Assembly: GCF_019923745.1 (NCBI RefSeq)
Contig: NZ_JAANOG010000015.1
Coordinates: 1-32,827 of the forward strand
DNA length: 32,827 nucleotides
Reading direction: 5' to 3'
DNA from: Aquirufa aurantiipilula
GTDB lineage: Bacteria; Bacteroidota; Bacteroidia; Cytophagales; Spirosomataceae
Shown here: positions 7,613 to 14,296 of the stretch, one piece after another
Position numbering within the stretch: position 1 is the stretch's first letter
How the letters are laid out: each line of letters begins with the position of its first letter
Translations under genes and position numbers: made by a program
Notes under the pieces: model-generated
Database searches by the model: none
What the model saw: the letters and a program-made list of their open reading frames with translations, nothing else
Told to the model about the DNA's origin: nothing

Positions 7613-8607
7613 TGGCGAATACTTTCCCAAGTTTTTTCTTGTCCAGCTAATGCTTGGTTGTTTTTGGTTAATTCATTTTTATCTACAAAAGCTGCCAAGT
7701 TTCCAGCCATAGGACTTCCTAATGAAGGACTAGATATAAACGCGGCTTGAGATGCCAGAATTAATTCATGATTTCCAGAAAAATTACTGACATAAATGTC
7801 TTTGACTTGTGTATCCTTGTTGATGTGTAAATAACCCAACAAGCATTTTAAGTCATCAAAAGGAAAGGTCTTTCCTTGCTGGGTTAATATAGCCGCAGCA
7901 AATCGGATATCACTGATGCCCATTTTACAAAAATGACAACTATCTCGACCAACTTGAATGGGTTTTACTTCTATGCTGCAAGCTTGAAAAAGGAATAATA
8001 TAGGTAAGAAGAATAAAACTGATCTGGGGCTTTTGGAAATACGCCATTCCAAAATGACCCCAGTCAGTAACATCAAACCAATAAGGATAAATATCCAACC
8101 ACCAAGGTCAGGCATGGAATATGCTCCAAAATTTAATAGCTGTTTAAAGCCAATTAGTGGTGGTTGATATGCCATACCTGGCACTTGAATGGCAGCATTG
8201 GGGTCTAAATCATGTCCATAATCGTATTCCCATTTCCAGAAGTCCACCATGGCTACGATGCCAAACAAAACAAAGGCTGAAAAGAGAAAATAGAGTATTT
8301 TTTTACGATTGACCCAAGCACCAATGAAAAACAAAATGGCAAAACCTACAATGATATAAGGCAATACAGTAAATTCTATAAAGTCCTCTTTATGCATGGT
8401 TTTCATTCCAATGTAGTGGTTTAAGCCATTGATGATATCCACGTTTCCTCGAATATCATTGGCATGAATTTGAAGGCTCAACCCTTCCGGATATTGAGGT
8501 GCGTCTAATTCAATTTTCCAGATGGGCAAATAAACCACAAAGGGTAATAAAATAGAGGAGATGAACAGCAGTAAGCGTGCTGGTTTTCCCATTTGTTGCG
8601 TATTCAT
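7609..8607 (-). CDS. nosL: Membrane-anchored NosL fusion (N-terminal membrane module plus NosL copper chaperone)
   Basis: The protein has 332 residues. The first 200 or so form a membrane module with a helix at 10-30, a periplasmic stretch containing GLNHYIGMKTM (61-71), and three more helices near 82-97, 103-122 and 170-186. A further hydrophobic stretch at 196-209 leads into FQACS (Cys210), which resembles a lipoprotein cleavage site. Then comes the NosL domain with DSCHFCKMGISD (Cys224, Cys227, Met229), its copper-binding motif, and FDDLKCLLGYL. Ordinary NosL is a separate lipoprotein of roughly 160-190 residues, so here the chaperone is welded to a membrane part. The internal lipobox-like site suggests fusion of two once separate genes. 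NosL delivers Cu(I) to NosD or NosZ. It follows the fasciclin gene by 17 bases. Confidence 0.88.
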   Translation of the reverse strand: MNTQQMGKPARLLLFISSILLPFVVYLPIWKIELDAPQYPEGLSLQIHANDIRGNVDIINGLNHYIGMKTMHKEDFIEFTVLPYIIVGFAILFFIGAWVNRKKILYFLFSAFVLFGIVAMVDFWKWEYDYGHDLDPNAAIQVPGMAYQPPLIGFKQLLNFGAYSMPDLGGWIFILIGLMLLTGVILEWRISKSPRSVLFFLPILFLFQACSIEVKPIQVGRDSCHFCKMGISDIRFAAAILTQQGKTFPFDDLKCLLGYLHINKDTQVKDIYVSNFSGNHELILASQAAFISSPSLGSPMAGNLAAFVDKNELTKNNQALAGQEKTWESIRQ

Positions 8608-8624
8608 GTGTCAGGCAATTTAAA

Positions 8625-9185
8625 CTATTTACTAGGAGGCAATAAAACACCATCAATAACATGTATGATGCCATTGGATGCAGGTACAGAAGCAATGATT
8701 GCAGCAGAATTATTTAACATGATTTTACCATTTTTAATGCTCACGGTAACATTGTCGCCATTGACCATTCCCAATACTTGTCCATCTTGCAGGTAATCTG
8801 CTTTTAGTGCTGATACGGTTACATGGTATTGAAGTATATTCTGTAAATCCGCCTTTTTCTCATCCGTCATCAAGGCGGTTAAGGTAGCTTTGTCAACTTT
8901 ATCAAAAGCGGCGTTGGTTGGAGCAAAGACGGTAAATGGCCCAGCATTGGATAGGGAAGTAACCAAATCAGCTTGTTTCAAGGCAGCCACTAAAGTGGTA
9001 TGATCTTTTGATCCTACTGCTACTTTGACTACATCTTGTTGTGAATCATCGTCTTTTACGTTTTCTTGACCGCCAGCATTGGCAGCGGTTTCCGTTGTAC
9101 TAGAAGAAGTATCTGCTTCCGAGCTAGAACAAGCTGCCGTGAACATGAACATAGCAGCCAATATAGTTATGGATAAAACTTTCAT
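8625..9185 (-). CDS. Fasciclin-domain lipoprotein within the nos operon
   Basis: The 186-residue protein begins with a lipoprotein signal whose lipobox ends TAACS (Cys19). A Ser/Thr/Asp/Glu-rich linker (about 20-48) follows, then one fasciclin (FAS1/beta-Ig-h3) domain over about 50-185. Typical blocks are LVAALKQADLV, GPFTVFAPTNAAFDK, LQNILQYHV and a closing SNGIIHVIDGVLLP. FAS1 domains mediate adhesion or protein contact. Fasciclin genes occur inside several Bacteroidota nos clusters as I recall, but their role is not established; a scaffold or periplasmic stability function is guesswork. The gene lies 61 bases after nosZ, separated by a strong hairpin. Confidence 0.88.
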   Translation of the reverse strand: MKVLSITILAAMFMFTAACSSSEADTSSSTTETAANAGGQENVKDDDSQQDVVKVAVGSKDHTTLVAALKQADLVTSLSNAGPFTVFAPTNAAFDKVDKATLTALMTDEKKADLQNILQYHVTVSALKADYLQDGQVLGMVNGDNVTVSIKNGKIMLNNSAAIIASVPASNGIIHVIDGVLLPPSK

Positions 9186-9211
9186 AATGGTTCAAATTTT
9201 AATGGAAGTAA

Positions 9212-9239
9212 AGGAGAGTATGGAAAGCCATACTCTCCT
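9212..9239 (-). terminator. Strong hairpin between nosZ and the downstream nos genes
   Basis: AGGAGAGTATGG (9212-9223) and CCATACTCTCCT (9228-9239) form a perfect 12-bp stem with a 4-nt loop. It begins 7 bases after the nosZ stop. In the direction of transcription the stem is followed by TTTACTTCC, not a clean T-run. It may be a leaky terminator or an RNA stabiliser that lets cytochrome c and nosZ message exceed that of the maturation genes. Confidence 0.6.
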
Positions 9240-9246
9240 GATTGAA

Positions 9247-11226
9247 TTAGTTTTTAGCTATGGGTTTAGTCTTTCCTAAACTAAAGCTTAATGGTACACC
9301 ACTTCCTTTGGGAGATACCCGGATGTATCCAGACATTTCTTGGTGTAATGCGCTACAGAAGTCCGTACAGTACATAGGGAAAATACCTACTCGATCTGGT
9401 TCCCATTTCATGGTTTGAGTTTCACCAGGCATGATGAGTAACTCAGCATTGGTAGCTCCTTTGATAGCAAATCCATGAGGAACATCCCAATCTTGCTCCA
9501 AGTTTGTCACGTGGAAATACACCACATCACCCATTTTGATGCCTTCAATGTTGTCTGGAGCAAAGTGGGAACGAATTGATGTCATGTATACATGGACCAC
9601 ATTTCCTTCTCTAACAACTTTCGCCTGGCCTTCGCCTTTGGTTACGTACTTGTTCTCATTCTCATTGATCTTGTAAAACTTAATGGACCGATCTTTGACT
9701 AAATCTGCCGAAATAGCTTGCGCATAGTGCGGTTCACCAATGGTAGGGAAGTCGAGAATCATTTCCATCTTATCACCGCTGATATCATACAATTGCGCAC
9801 TTTGAGTCAACTCTGGACCTGTAGGCAAGTAGCGATCTTTGGTAATTTTATTATAAGCGATTAGGTATTTGGCATTAGGTTTTTTGCTGTCTCCACCAGG
9901 GATACATAAGTGACCTACAGAATAGTAAGTAGGAGCACGATCAAGTACTTTCAAATCTTTGATGTTCCATTTAACTACCTCACTAGATACGAAGAAGGTA
10001 GTATAGGCATTACCTTTTCCATCAAATTCAGTATGCAATGGACCTAGACCAGGTTTTTTCACTTCACCGTATAAAGCTGCTTCATATTTGATTACTGGTA
10101 TACCTTCAAAGCTTCCATCAAACTGTTTTCCTTCAATAGCCTTAATCATTTTGTCAAAGCTAAATACCGGTATTAATGCAGCCAATTTGCCAGATCCAAC
10201 AATGTATTCACCCGTAGGGTCCACGTCACATCCGTGAGGAGATTTAGGGCAAGGAATGAAATAGCAGATATCTTTTAATGCTTTGGCATCCAAAACCAAG
10301 ACCTCTTTTTTCATTTCAGAGGTTGCAGTATGCGTTTTTTCGCTGTATTTATTGTGTGCGTATTTAGCTGCTACACGTTTTGCTTTTCCTGCTTTGATGT
10401 ATTCCTCTGCTTTTTTCCAATTGACTGCCATGATGAAGTCTTTATCACGCTGAGAAGCATTTACTTCTAAAAGCGTATTGGCTTGTTCAGTATTGTAGCA
10501 ACTAAAGAAGAACCAACCATTGGATTTTCCTTTTCCCGCATGACTTAAGTCGAAGTTTACTCCTGGGCATTCAATTTGGAAGGCCAAATCCATTTCACCA
10601 CTTTCTTTTTTCACCGAAATGAAACTGATATATCCTTTGAAGTTTTCTTTGTAAGTATCAATGGGAATATCACCATTGGCATTATCTGGCGGTACGGAGA
10701 AACGTGTACCTGCGACCACATATTCCGTATTTTCTGTAATGAAAGGAGAGGAGTGATTACCCGCACTATTGGGTAATTCAATGATTTCAGCAGTTTTAAA
10801 GCTAGCTAAATCAATACGTGCCACACGTGGAGTATTATTGGCATTACCAAAAATCCAACGACCATCCACTTCACCATTCGTTTGAGAAAGTTCTGTGTGG
10901 TGAAGATCATCCCAAGGGACAAATCCATGGGAGGTGTTTAACATGGGTTTTGTCTCTTCACTGTAGCCATAACCTTTTTCTGGGTCCACAGAAAATACTG
11001 GTATAACTCGGAATAAACGACCACTAGGTAGGCCGTAAACACTCATTTGTCCAGAGAAACCTCCTGATACCAGATTGTAAAATTCATCATATTTACCTGG
11101 GGCAACATAGGCTTTTTCCGCAGAACCTGAGGAAGAAGCATTTCCTGCATTTTTAGGTTTACAAGATTGAATAGTCAATCCAACAAACATCAAAAGAGCT
11201 AGGATTTTGGTTAAATTAGTCTTCAT
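9247..11226 (-). CDS. nosZ: NosZ, nitrous-oxide reductase, clade II (Sec-type)
   Basis: The 659-residue enzyme reduces N2O to N2 in the periplasm. The N-terminus is a Sec-type signal with IQSC at 19-22, a probable lipoprotein site, and not the Tat signal of clade I. All seven CuZ histidines are visible: His109 and His110 (DDLHH), His158 (GNHSS), His331 (SPHGCD), His398 (GPLHTE), His439 (VGHL) and His500 (GEPH). The CuA site is His584 (VPHG), Cys620, Cys624, His628 and Met631 in YCTDFCSALHQEM. A seven-bladed propeller (1 to about 520) is followed by a cupredoxin domain (about 530-637). It lies 23 bases after the cytochrome c gene and before the accessory genes. All key residues are intact, so the enzyme should be active. 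Confidence 0.97.
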   Translation of the reverse strand: MKTNLTKILALLMFVGLTIQSCKPKNAGNASSSGSAEKAYVAPGKYDEFYNLVSGGFSGQMSVYGLPSGRLFRVIPVFSVDPEKGYGYSEETKPMLNTSHGFVPWDDLHHTELSQTNGEVDGRWIFGNANNTPRVARIDLASFKTAEIIELPNSAGNHSSPFITENTEYVVAGTRFSVPPDNANGDIPIDTYKENFKGYISFISVKKESGEMDLAFQIECPGVNFDLSHAGKGKSNGWFFFSCYNTEQANTLLEVNASQRDKDFIMAVNWKKAEEYIKAGKAKRVAAKYAHNKYSEKTHTATSEMKKEVLVLDAKALKDICYFIPCPKSPHGCDVDPTGEYIVGSGKLAALIPVFSFDKMIKAIEGKQFDGSFEGIPVIKYEAALYGEVKKPGLGPLHTEFDGKGNAYTTFFVSSEVVKWNIKDLKVLDRAPTYYSVGHLCIPGGDSKKPNAKYLIAYNKITKDRYLPTGPELTQSAQLYDISGDKMEMILDFPTIGEPHYAQAISADLVKDRSIKFYKINENENKYVTKGEGQAKVVREGNVVHVYMTSIRSHFAPDNIEGIKMGDVVYFHVTNLEQDWDVPHGFAIKGATNAELLIMPGETQTMKWEPDRVGIFPMYCTDFCSALHQEMSGYIRVSPKGSGVPLSFSLGKTKPIAKN

Positions 11227-11249
11227 GTGATTAATTATTTGGTTGAAAT

Positions 11250-11729
11250 TTATTTTACGCCGTCGTTTTGACGCATGTACTCATAAAGGGATTTAGCCTC
11301 ATCATCACTTAAGTTTTGATTCGGCATTCTTACTAAGCATATTTCAAGCTGGGCTTGTGCAGCAGGGTCTTTGTTAATCATTTCATCCGTATTGGTCATG
11401 AAATTCAAAATCCATGCAGGAGTATGTCGACTAGTCACGCCTTTCCATCCTGGTCCAACTAATTTTTCATCCGTTAATTTGTGGCAGCTACCACATTTGA
11501 CATCCGAAGTTGCTTTTCCTTTTTCAGCTAAAGCTTTGTCAAGGGTTGGACTGATGACCACATCGTTGAATTTTCCAGTTCCACGTTTTGGATCATAATC
11601 AGGATTTCCTCCAGTGCTTTCAGAGGAGGCAGCTTGAGCACTTGAATCCGCGGAAGCATTCGATCCATCATTACTTCCACAGGAGGTCAGCCAAAGGCTC
11701 AGGGCAAGCATCATTGTTACTGTTTTCAT
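11250..11729 (-). CDS. Lipoprotein cytochrome c, first gene of the nos operon
   Basis: The protein has 159 residues from ATG 11729; a TTG at 11753 is an unlikely start. The lipobox is LTSC (Cys17), followed by a Ser/Ala/Asp-rich linker and one small class I cytochrome c domain (about 50-159). The heme motif is CGSCH (Cys79, Cys82, His83), and the distal Met135 lies in RMPNQNLSDDEAKSLYEYM. It is probably the electron donor to the CuA site of NosZ. Clade II clusters without nosR usually need a cytochrome to carry electrons from the quinol pool, and this gene leads the operon. Confidence 0.92.
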   Translation of the reverse strand: MKTVTMMLALSLWLTSCGSNDGSNASADSSAQAASSESTGGNPDYDPKRGTGKFNDVVISPTLDKALAEKGKATSDVKCGSCHKLTDEKLVGPGWKGVTSRHTPAWILNFMTNTDEMINKDPAAQAQLEICLVRMPNQNLSDDEAKSLYEYMRQNDGVK

Positions 11730-11970
11730 TGTATGATTTTTTTGTTGGGACAATGTTAGAGCCCAGATTTTTTGAACTTTATGCGTGCAGTCATAAAGTG
11801 GTGGTTTGAGTCTATACGTATATATATAAGGTATATTAAAATCCTGAAAATCAACGTATTGAGCTGATTTTCAGCCTATTTGGCTAAATGTGATTTTAAT
11901 CATAAATTGGTATGATTTCGCTCATATTTGAACTCATCAGAATGCGCTTGTTTCGCTAAAATTTTCAATC
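11730..11970. promoter_or_regulatory. Divergent control region of nos operon and Crp/Fnr gene, with three dyads
   Basis: Three inverted repeats are visible. ACTTTATG/CATAAAGT has an 8-nt spacer (11776-11799). CTGAAAATCA/TGATTTTCAG is a perfect 10-bp pair with an 11-nt spacer (11844-11874). TGATTTTAATCA (11891-11902) is TGAT-N4-ATCA, the core of the Fnr/Dnr-type box TTGAT-N4-ATCAA. A palindrome TATACGTATA lies at 11813-11822. The neighbouring Crp/Fnr protein is the natural candidate to bind here. No TAnnTTTG promoter element could be placed with confidence on either strand. Confidence 0.55.
11891..11902. promoter_or_regulatory. Putative Fnr/Dnr-type operator TGAT-N4-ATCA
   Basis: TGATTTTAATCA has the two half sites TGAT and ATCA four bases apart, the core geometry of Fnr-family boxes. 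The divergent regulator at 11971-12570 has the matching VETVIR recognition helix. It stands about 70 bases before the regulator gene and about 160 before the cytochrome c gene. The outermost bases are G and T instead of T and A, so the match is to the core only. Confidence 0.45.
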
Positions 11971-12570
11971 ATGATTGACGAAAAATTGTTGGTTTCTTGG
12001 GGAGGTACTTACCGTACTTTAGAAAAAAATGAAACCCTTTTTTCGGAGGGAACCGAATGTATATTTTATTACCAATTGGTAGAAGGTCAATTGAAATGGG
12101 TCAATATTACCGACGATGGAAAGGAGTACTTGCAGCGTTTAATTAATCCAGGAGAAAGCCTAGGAGAAATACCCTTATTTGATGGAGGGAGCTATGTTTC
12201 ATCCTCCATCGCTTTAGTAAAATCCACCGTTATCCGATTACCTAAATCAAGTTTTCAAGACCTATTAAAAGATCATCCTGAAATTCATTTTGAATTGACG
12301 AAAAGATTGGCTCAATACCTGCGATTTAAGTTCTTTTTATTAAAAGAAATGACCAGCAATGAGCCTGAAAAATTGGTAGTTGCCGTTTTAAATTATTTAA
12401 AAGATACCCAGCAATATGTTTCTCTAGATGATCATTTAGTGCATTTGACGCGTCAACAGATAGCTGATTTAACGGGTTTGAGAGTAGAAACAGTCATACG
12501 TGTAATTCGAAATTTACATGTGGAGGGCAAATTGAAAATTGAAAATCGAAAAGTCTTTTTGTTTGAATAA
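11971..12570 (+). CDS. Crp/Fnr-family regulator, probable nos regulator
   Basis: The 199-residue protein has an N-terminal cyclic-nucleotide-binding-like beta barrel (about 15-115, with GESLGEIPLFDGG) and a dimer helix. It ends with a Crp-type winged HTH at about 150-199, where LTRQQIADLTGLRVETVIRV is the HTH core. The recognition helix keeps the Glu and Arg that read TGA in Crp/Fnr sites. Only one cysteine (Cys30) is present, so it cannot hold an Fnr-type Fe-S cluster. It may be a Dnr-like sensor of NO via heme, or respond to another signal. It is divergent from the nos operon and forms a two-gene operon with the following membrane protein, 9 bases apart. Confidence 0.88.
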   Translation: MIDEKLLVSWGGTYRTLEKNETLFSEGTECIFYYQLVEGQLKWVNITDDGKEYLQRLINPGESLGEIPLFDGGSYVSSSIALVKSTVIRLPKSSFQDLLKDHPEIHFELTKRLAQYLRFKFFLLKEMTSNEPEKLVVAVLNYLKDTQQYVSLDDHLVHLTRQQIADLTGLRVETVIRVIRNLHVEGKLKIENRKVFLFE

Positions 12571-12579
12571 GTACAGGGT

Positions 12580-13806
12580 ATGAAAGGGAAGGGAGTCAAT
12601 TTTTGGGTGCAAATAGCTTTATTTAATCTAGTGGTAGTAGCCATGTTAGGGGTAATGCTGCGCTATAAAATTGCCTTCTCGTTTCCGGTTATTCATCAAA
12701 AACACCTACTGCATGGGCACTCCCATTTTGCTTTTTCCGCTTGGGTAAGTCAAATGATCATGACTTTGTTAGCATTTAGTTTGCAAGAAAGAAATCAAGG
12801 AAAAGAACCATTTGTATATAAAAATTTACTTGGATGGAACACCTTGGCAGCATTTTTCATGCTATTTGCCTTTGTTTACCAGGGATATGGACCCTTTTCC
12901 ATCTTTTTCTCCACCCTTAGTACAGCCATCAATTTTTTATTTTGCTTTCGAGTTTGGTCGTTTATGCGCCGTTCTTCATCATCTACCGTAGGGGATTATT
13001 ATATAAAAGCCAGCATTATTTTTAATGTTCTATCCTCTTTGGGGACCATTTTTTTGGCCTACTTGATGTCCAATAAAATCAATAACCCAGAGAAATACTT
13101 AGCCTCGGTATATTACTATTTACATTTTCAATACAATGGCTATTTTATCTTTTCTTGCTTAGGTCTTTTTACCTACTTTTTAGATCAAATAGGGGTGAAA
13201 ATAGCCCATTCACAACGCGTATTTTGGCTATTTTCAGTAAGCTTACCCTTCGCTTATTTATTGTCCATCATGTGGGCTAAACTGCCCTTCTTCGTGTACA
13301 TAATATTGGTTATTGCTGCCATCATTCAGTTTATAACCTGGTTTTATTGGCTTTTTCAAGTCAAGAAAAATCAGCACAAAATTTTACAAAAAGTATCAGG
13401 TTTGGTCCTTTTTTTATGGATTTTAGCGGCTTTGGCTGCCAGCTTGAAATTTAGTCTGCAATTATTGTCCATTATCCCAAGTCTAAGTGAATATGCTTTT
13501 GGATTTAGGCCAGTAGTTATTGCTTACTTGCACTTGGTTCTTTTAGGCGTAATTAGCCTATATGTATTGGGCTATGCCTTGTGGAAAAAGTATATTTATT
13601 TTAATCGTTTCTTAGTCGCTGCAGTTGGATTATTTATAGCTGGCATTTTATTCAATGAACTTATTTTAATGTTACAAGGGATGAGTTTTCTGAATTTAGT
13701 TCAGATTCCTTATAGTAATGAAATTCTGTTTGGCGTGGCTATTTTAATGTTTTTAGGTACACTTGGAATATGGTTGAGTCAAAAAATGAAACAAAATTTA
13801 ATCTAG
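12580..13806 (+). CDS. Polytopic membrane protein resembling heme-copper oxidase subunit I
   Basis: The 408-residue protein has about 12 predicted helices. The early motif HQKHLLHGHSHFAFSAW carries His39, 42, 45, 47 and 49. YLHFQYNGYF has His182, and YLHLVLLGVISLY has His318. HGHSHF and LHFQYNG resemble the histidine-bearing helices of heme-copper oxidase and nitric-oxide reductase large subunits. However, the family's double-His helix VI site and Tyr-His motif are not evident, and the protein is shorter than the usual 450 or more residues. It may bind heme or metal as a sensor or electron carrier, or process nitrogen oxides like NnrS, which it does not clearly match. Co-transcription with the Crp/Fnr gene ties it to the nos system. 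Confidence 0.5.
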   Translation: MKGKGVNFWVQIALFNLVVVAMLGVMLRYKIAFSFPVIHQKHLLHGHSHFAFSAWVSQMIMTLLAFSLQERNQGKEPFVYKNLLGWNTLAAFFMLFAFVYQGYGPFSIFFSTLSTAINFLFCFRVWSFMRRSSSSTVGDYYIKASIIFNVLSSLGTIFLAYLMSNKINNPEKYLASVYYYLHFQYNGYFIFSCLGLFTYFLDQIGVKIAHSQRVFWLFSVSLPFAYLLSIMWAKLPFFVYIILVIAAIIQFITWFYWLFQVKKNQHKILQKVSGLVLFLWILAALAASLKFSLQLLSIIPSLSEYAFGFRPVVIAYLHLVLLGVISLYVLGYALWKKYIYFNRFLVAAVGLFIAGILFNELILMLQGMSFLNLVQIPYSNEILFGVAILMFLGTLGIWLSQKMKQNLI

Positions 13807-13837
13807 AATTTTCGATGTATATCTACCTGTAAAAGTA

Positions 13838-13845
13838 TAATTTTG
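13838..13845 (+). promoter_or_regulatory. Possible -7 element TAATTTTG before the CNGQC gene
   Basis: TAATTTTG matches TAnnTTTG exactly. It lies only 9 bases before ATG 13855, so transcripts from it would be nearly leaderless. No TTG is seen at the usual distance upstream. This is a weak candidate for an internal promoter. Confidence 0.25.
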
Positions 13846-13854
13846 CGAATCACC

Positions 13855-14232
13855 ATGAATCGAATCATTGCCATTATTTTACTGCTTGCCATTCAATTGC
13901 CTCTGATGAGTCAATGGGCATCTGTGGCATATTTTCAGGTGAATAGGAATTATATCGCTAAAAATTTGTGCGAAAATAGAGATAAGCCAAAATTGAATTG
14001 TAATGGACAATGTTATCTGGCTAAAAAATTAAAAGCCGCAGAAGATAAAGAGCAAAAATCGAATTCCCAGCGTTTGGAAAAAATGCCTGAAATTCAATTA
14101 GCTTGTCAAGCGTTTTCCCGCTTAACATTCGAAGTTTCGTTATCTGATGTTTCAGAGGATCATTTTCCTGTGGCTTCCATGTCTGTTCAGTCTTCTCTTC
14201 ATCTGCCTTTTCACCCTCCACGCCATTGCTAA
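13855..14232 (+). CDS. Small exported protein with CNGQC motif
   Basis: The protein has 125 residues from ATG 13855; an upstream TTG at 13843 is less likely. A hydrophobic N-terminus (1-18) is a signal peptide or anchor. LNCNGQCYLAKKLKAAEDKE (Cys49 and Cys53, plus Cys39) is the conserved block of a family I recognise only as a small Bacteroidota protein found next to metal-related TonB receptors. The tail HLPFHPPRHC is rich in His and Cys, which suggests metal binding. A terminator-like hairpin separates it from the TonB receptor gene downstream. The function is not known. Confidence 0.65.
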   Translation: MNRIIAIILLLAIQLPLMSQWASVAYFQVNRNYIAKNLCENRDKPKLNCNGQCYLAKKLKAAEDKEQKSNSQRLEKMPEIQLACQAFSRLTFEVSLSDVSEDHFPVASMSVQSSLHLPFHPPRHC

Positions 14233-14247
14233 TTTCTTGATTTTAAG

Positions 14248-14277
14248 GCTTGAATAAATTATTCAAGCTTATTTTTC
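14248..14277 (+). terminator. Terminator or attenuator between the CNGQC gene and the TonB receptor gene
   Basis: GCTTGAATAA (14248-14257) and TTATTCAAGC (14259-14268) are perfect inverse complements with one base between, so the folded stem is about 7-8 bp with a small loop. The sequence after it is TTATTTTTCTC. It stands 15 bases after one stop codon and 28 before the next start, so it can uncouple expression of the two genes. Confidence 0.65.
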
Positions 14278-14296
14278 TCATGTAAATTAGTTTAAA

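Noticed and set aside
11730-11753. TTG start for cytochrome c adding MSQQKNHT
   Set aside because: ATG 11729 gives the standard lipoprotein signal directly; the extra residues would spoil its N-terminus.
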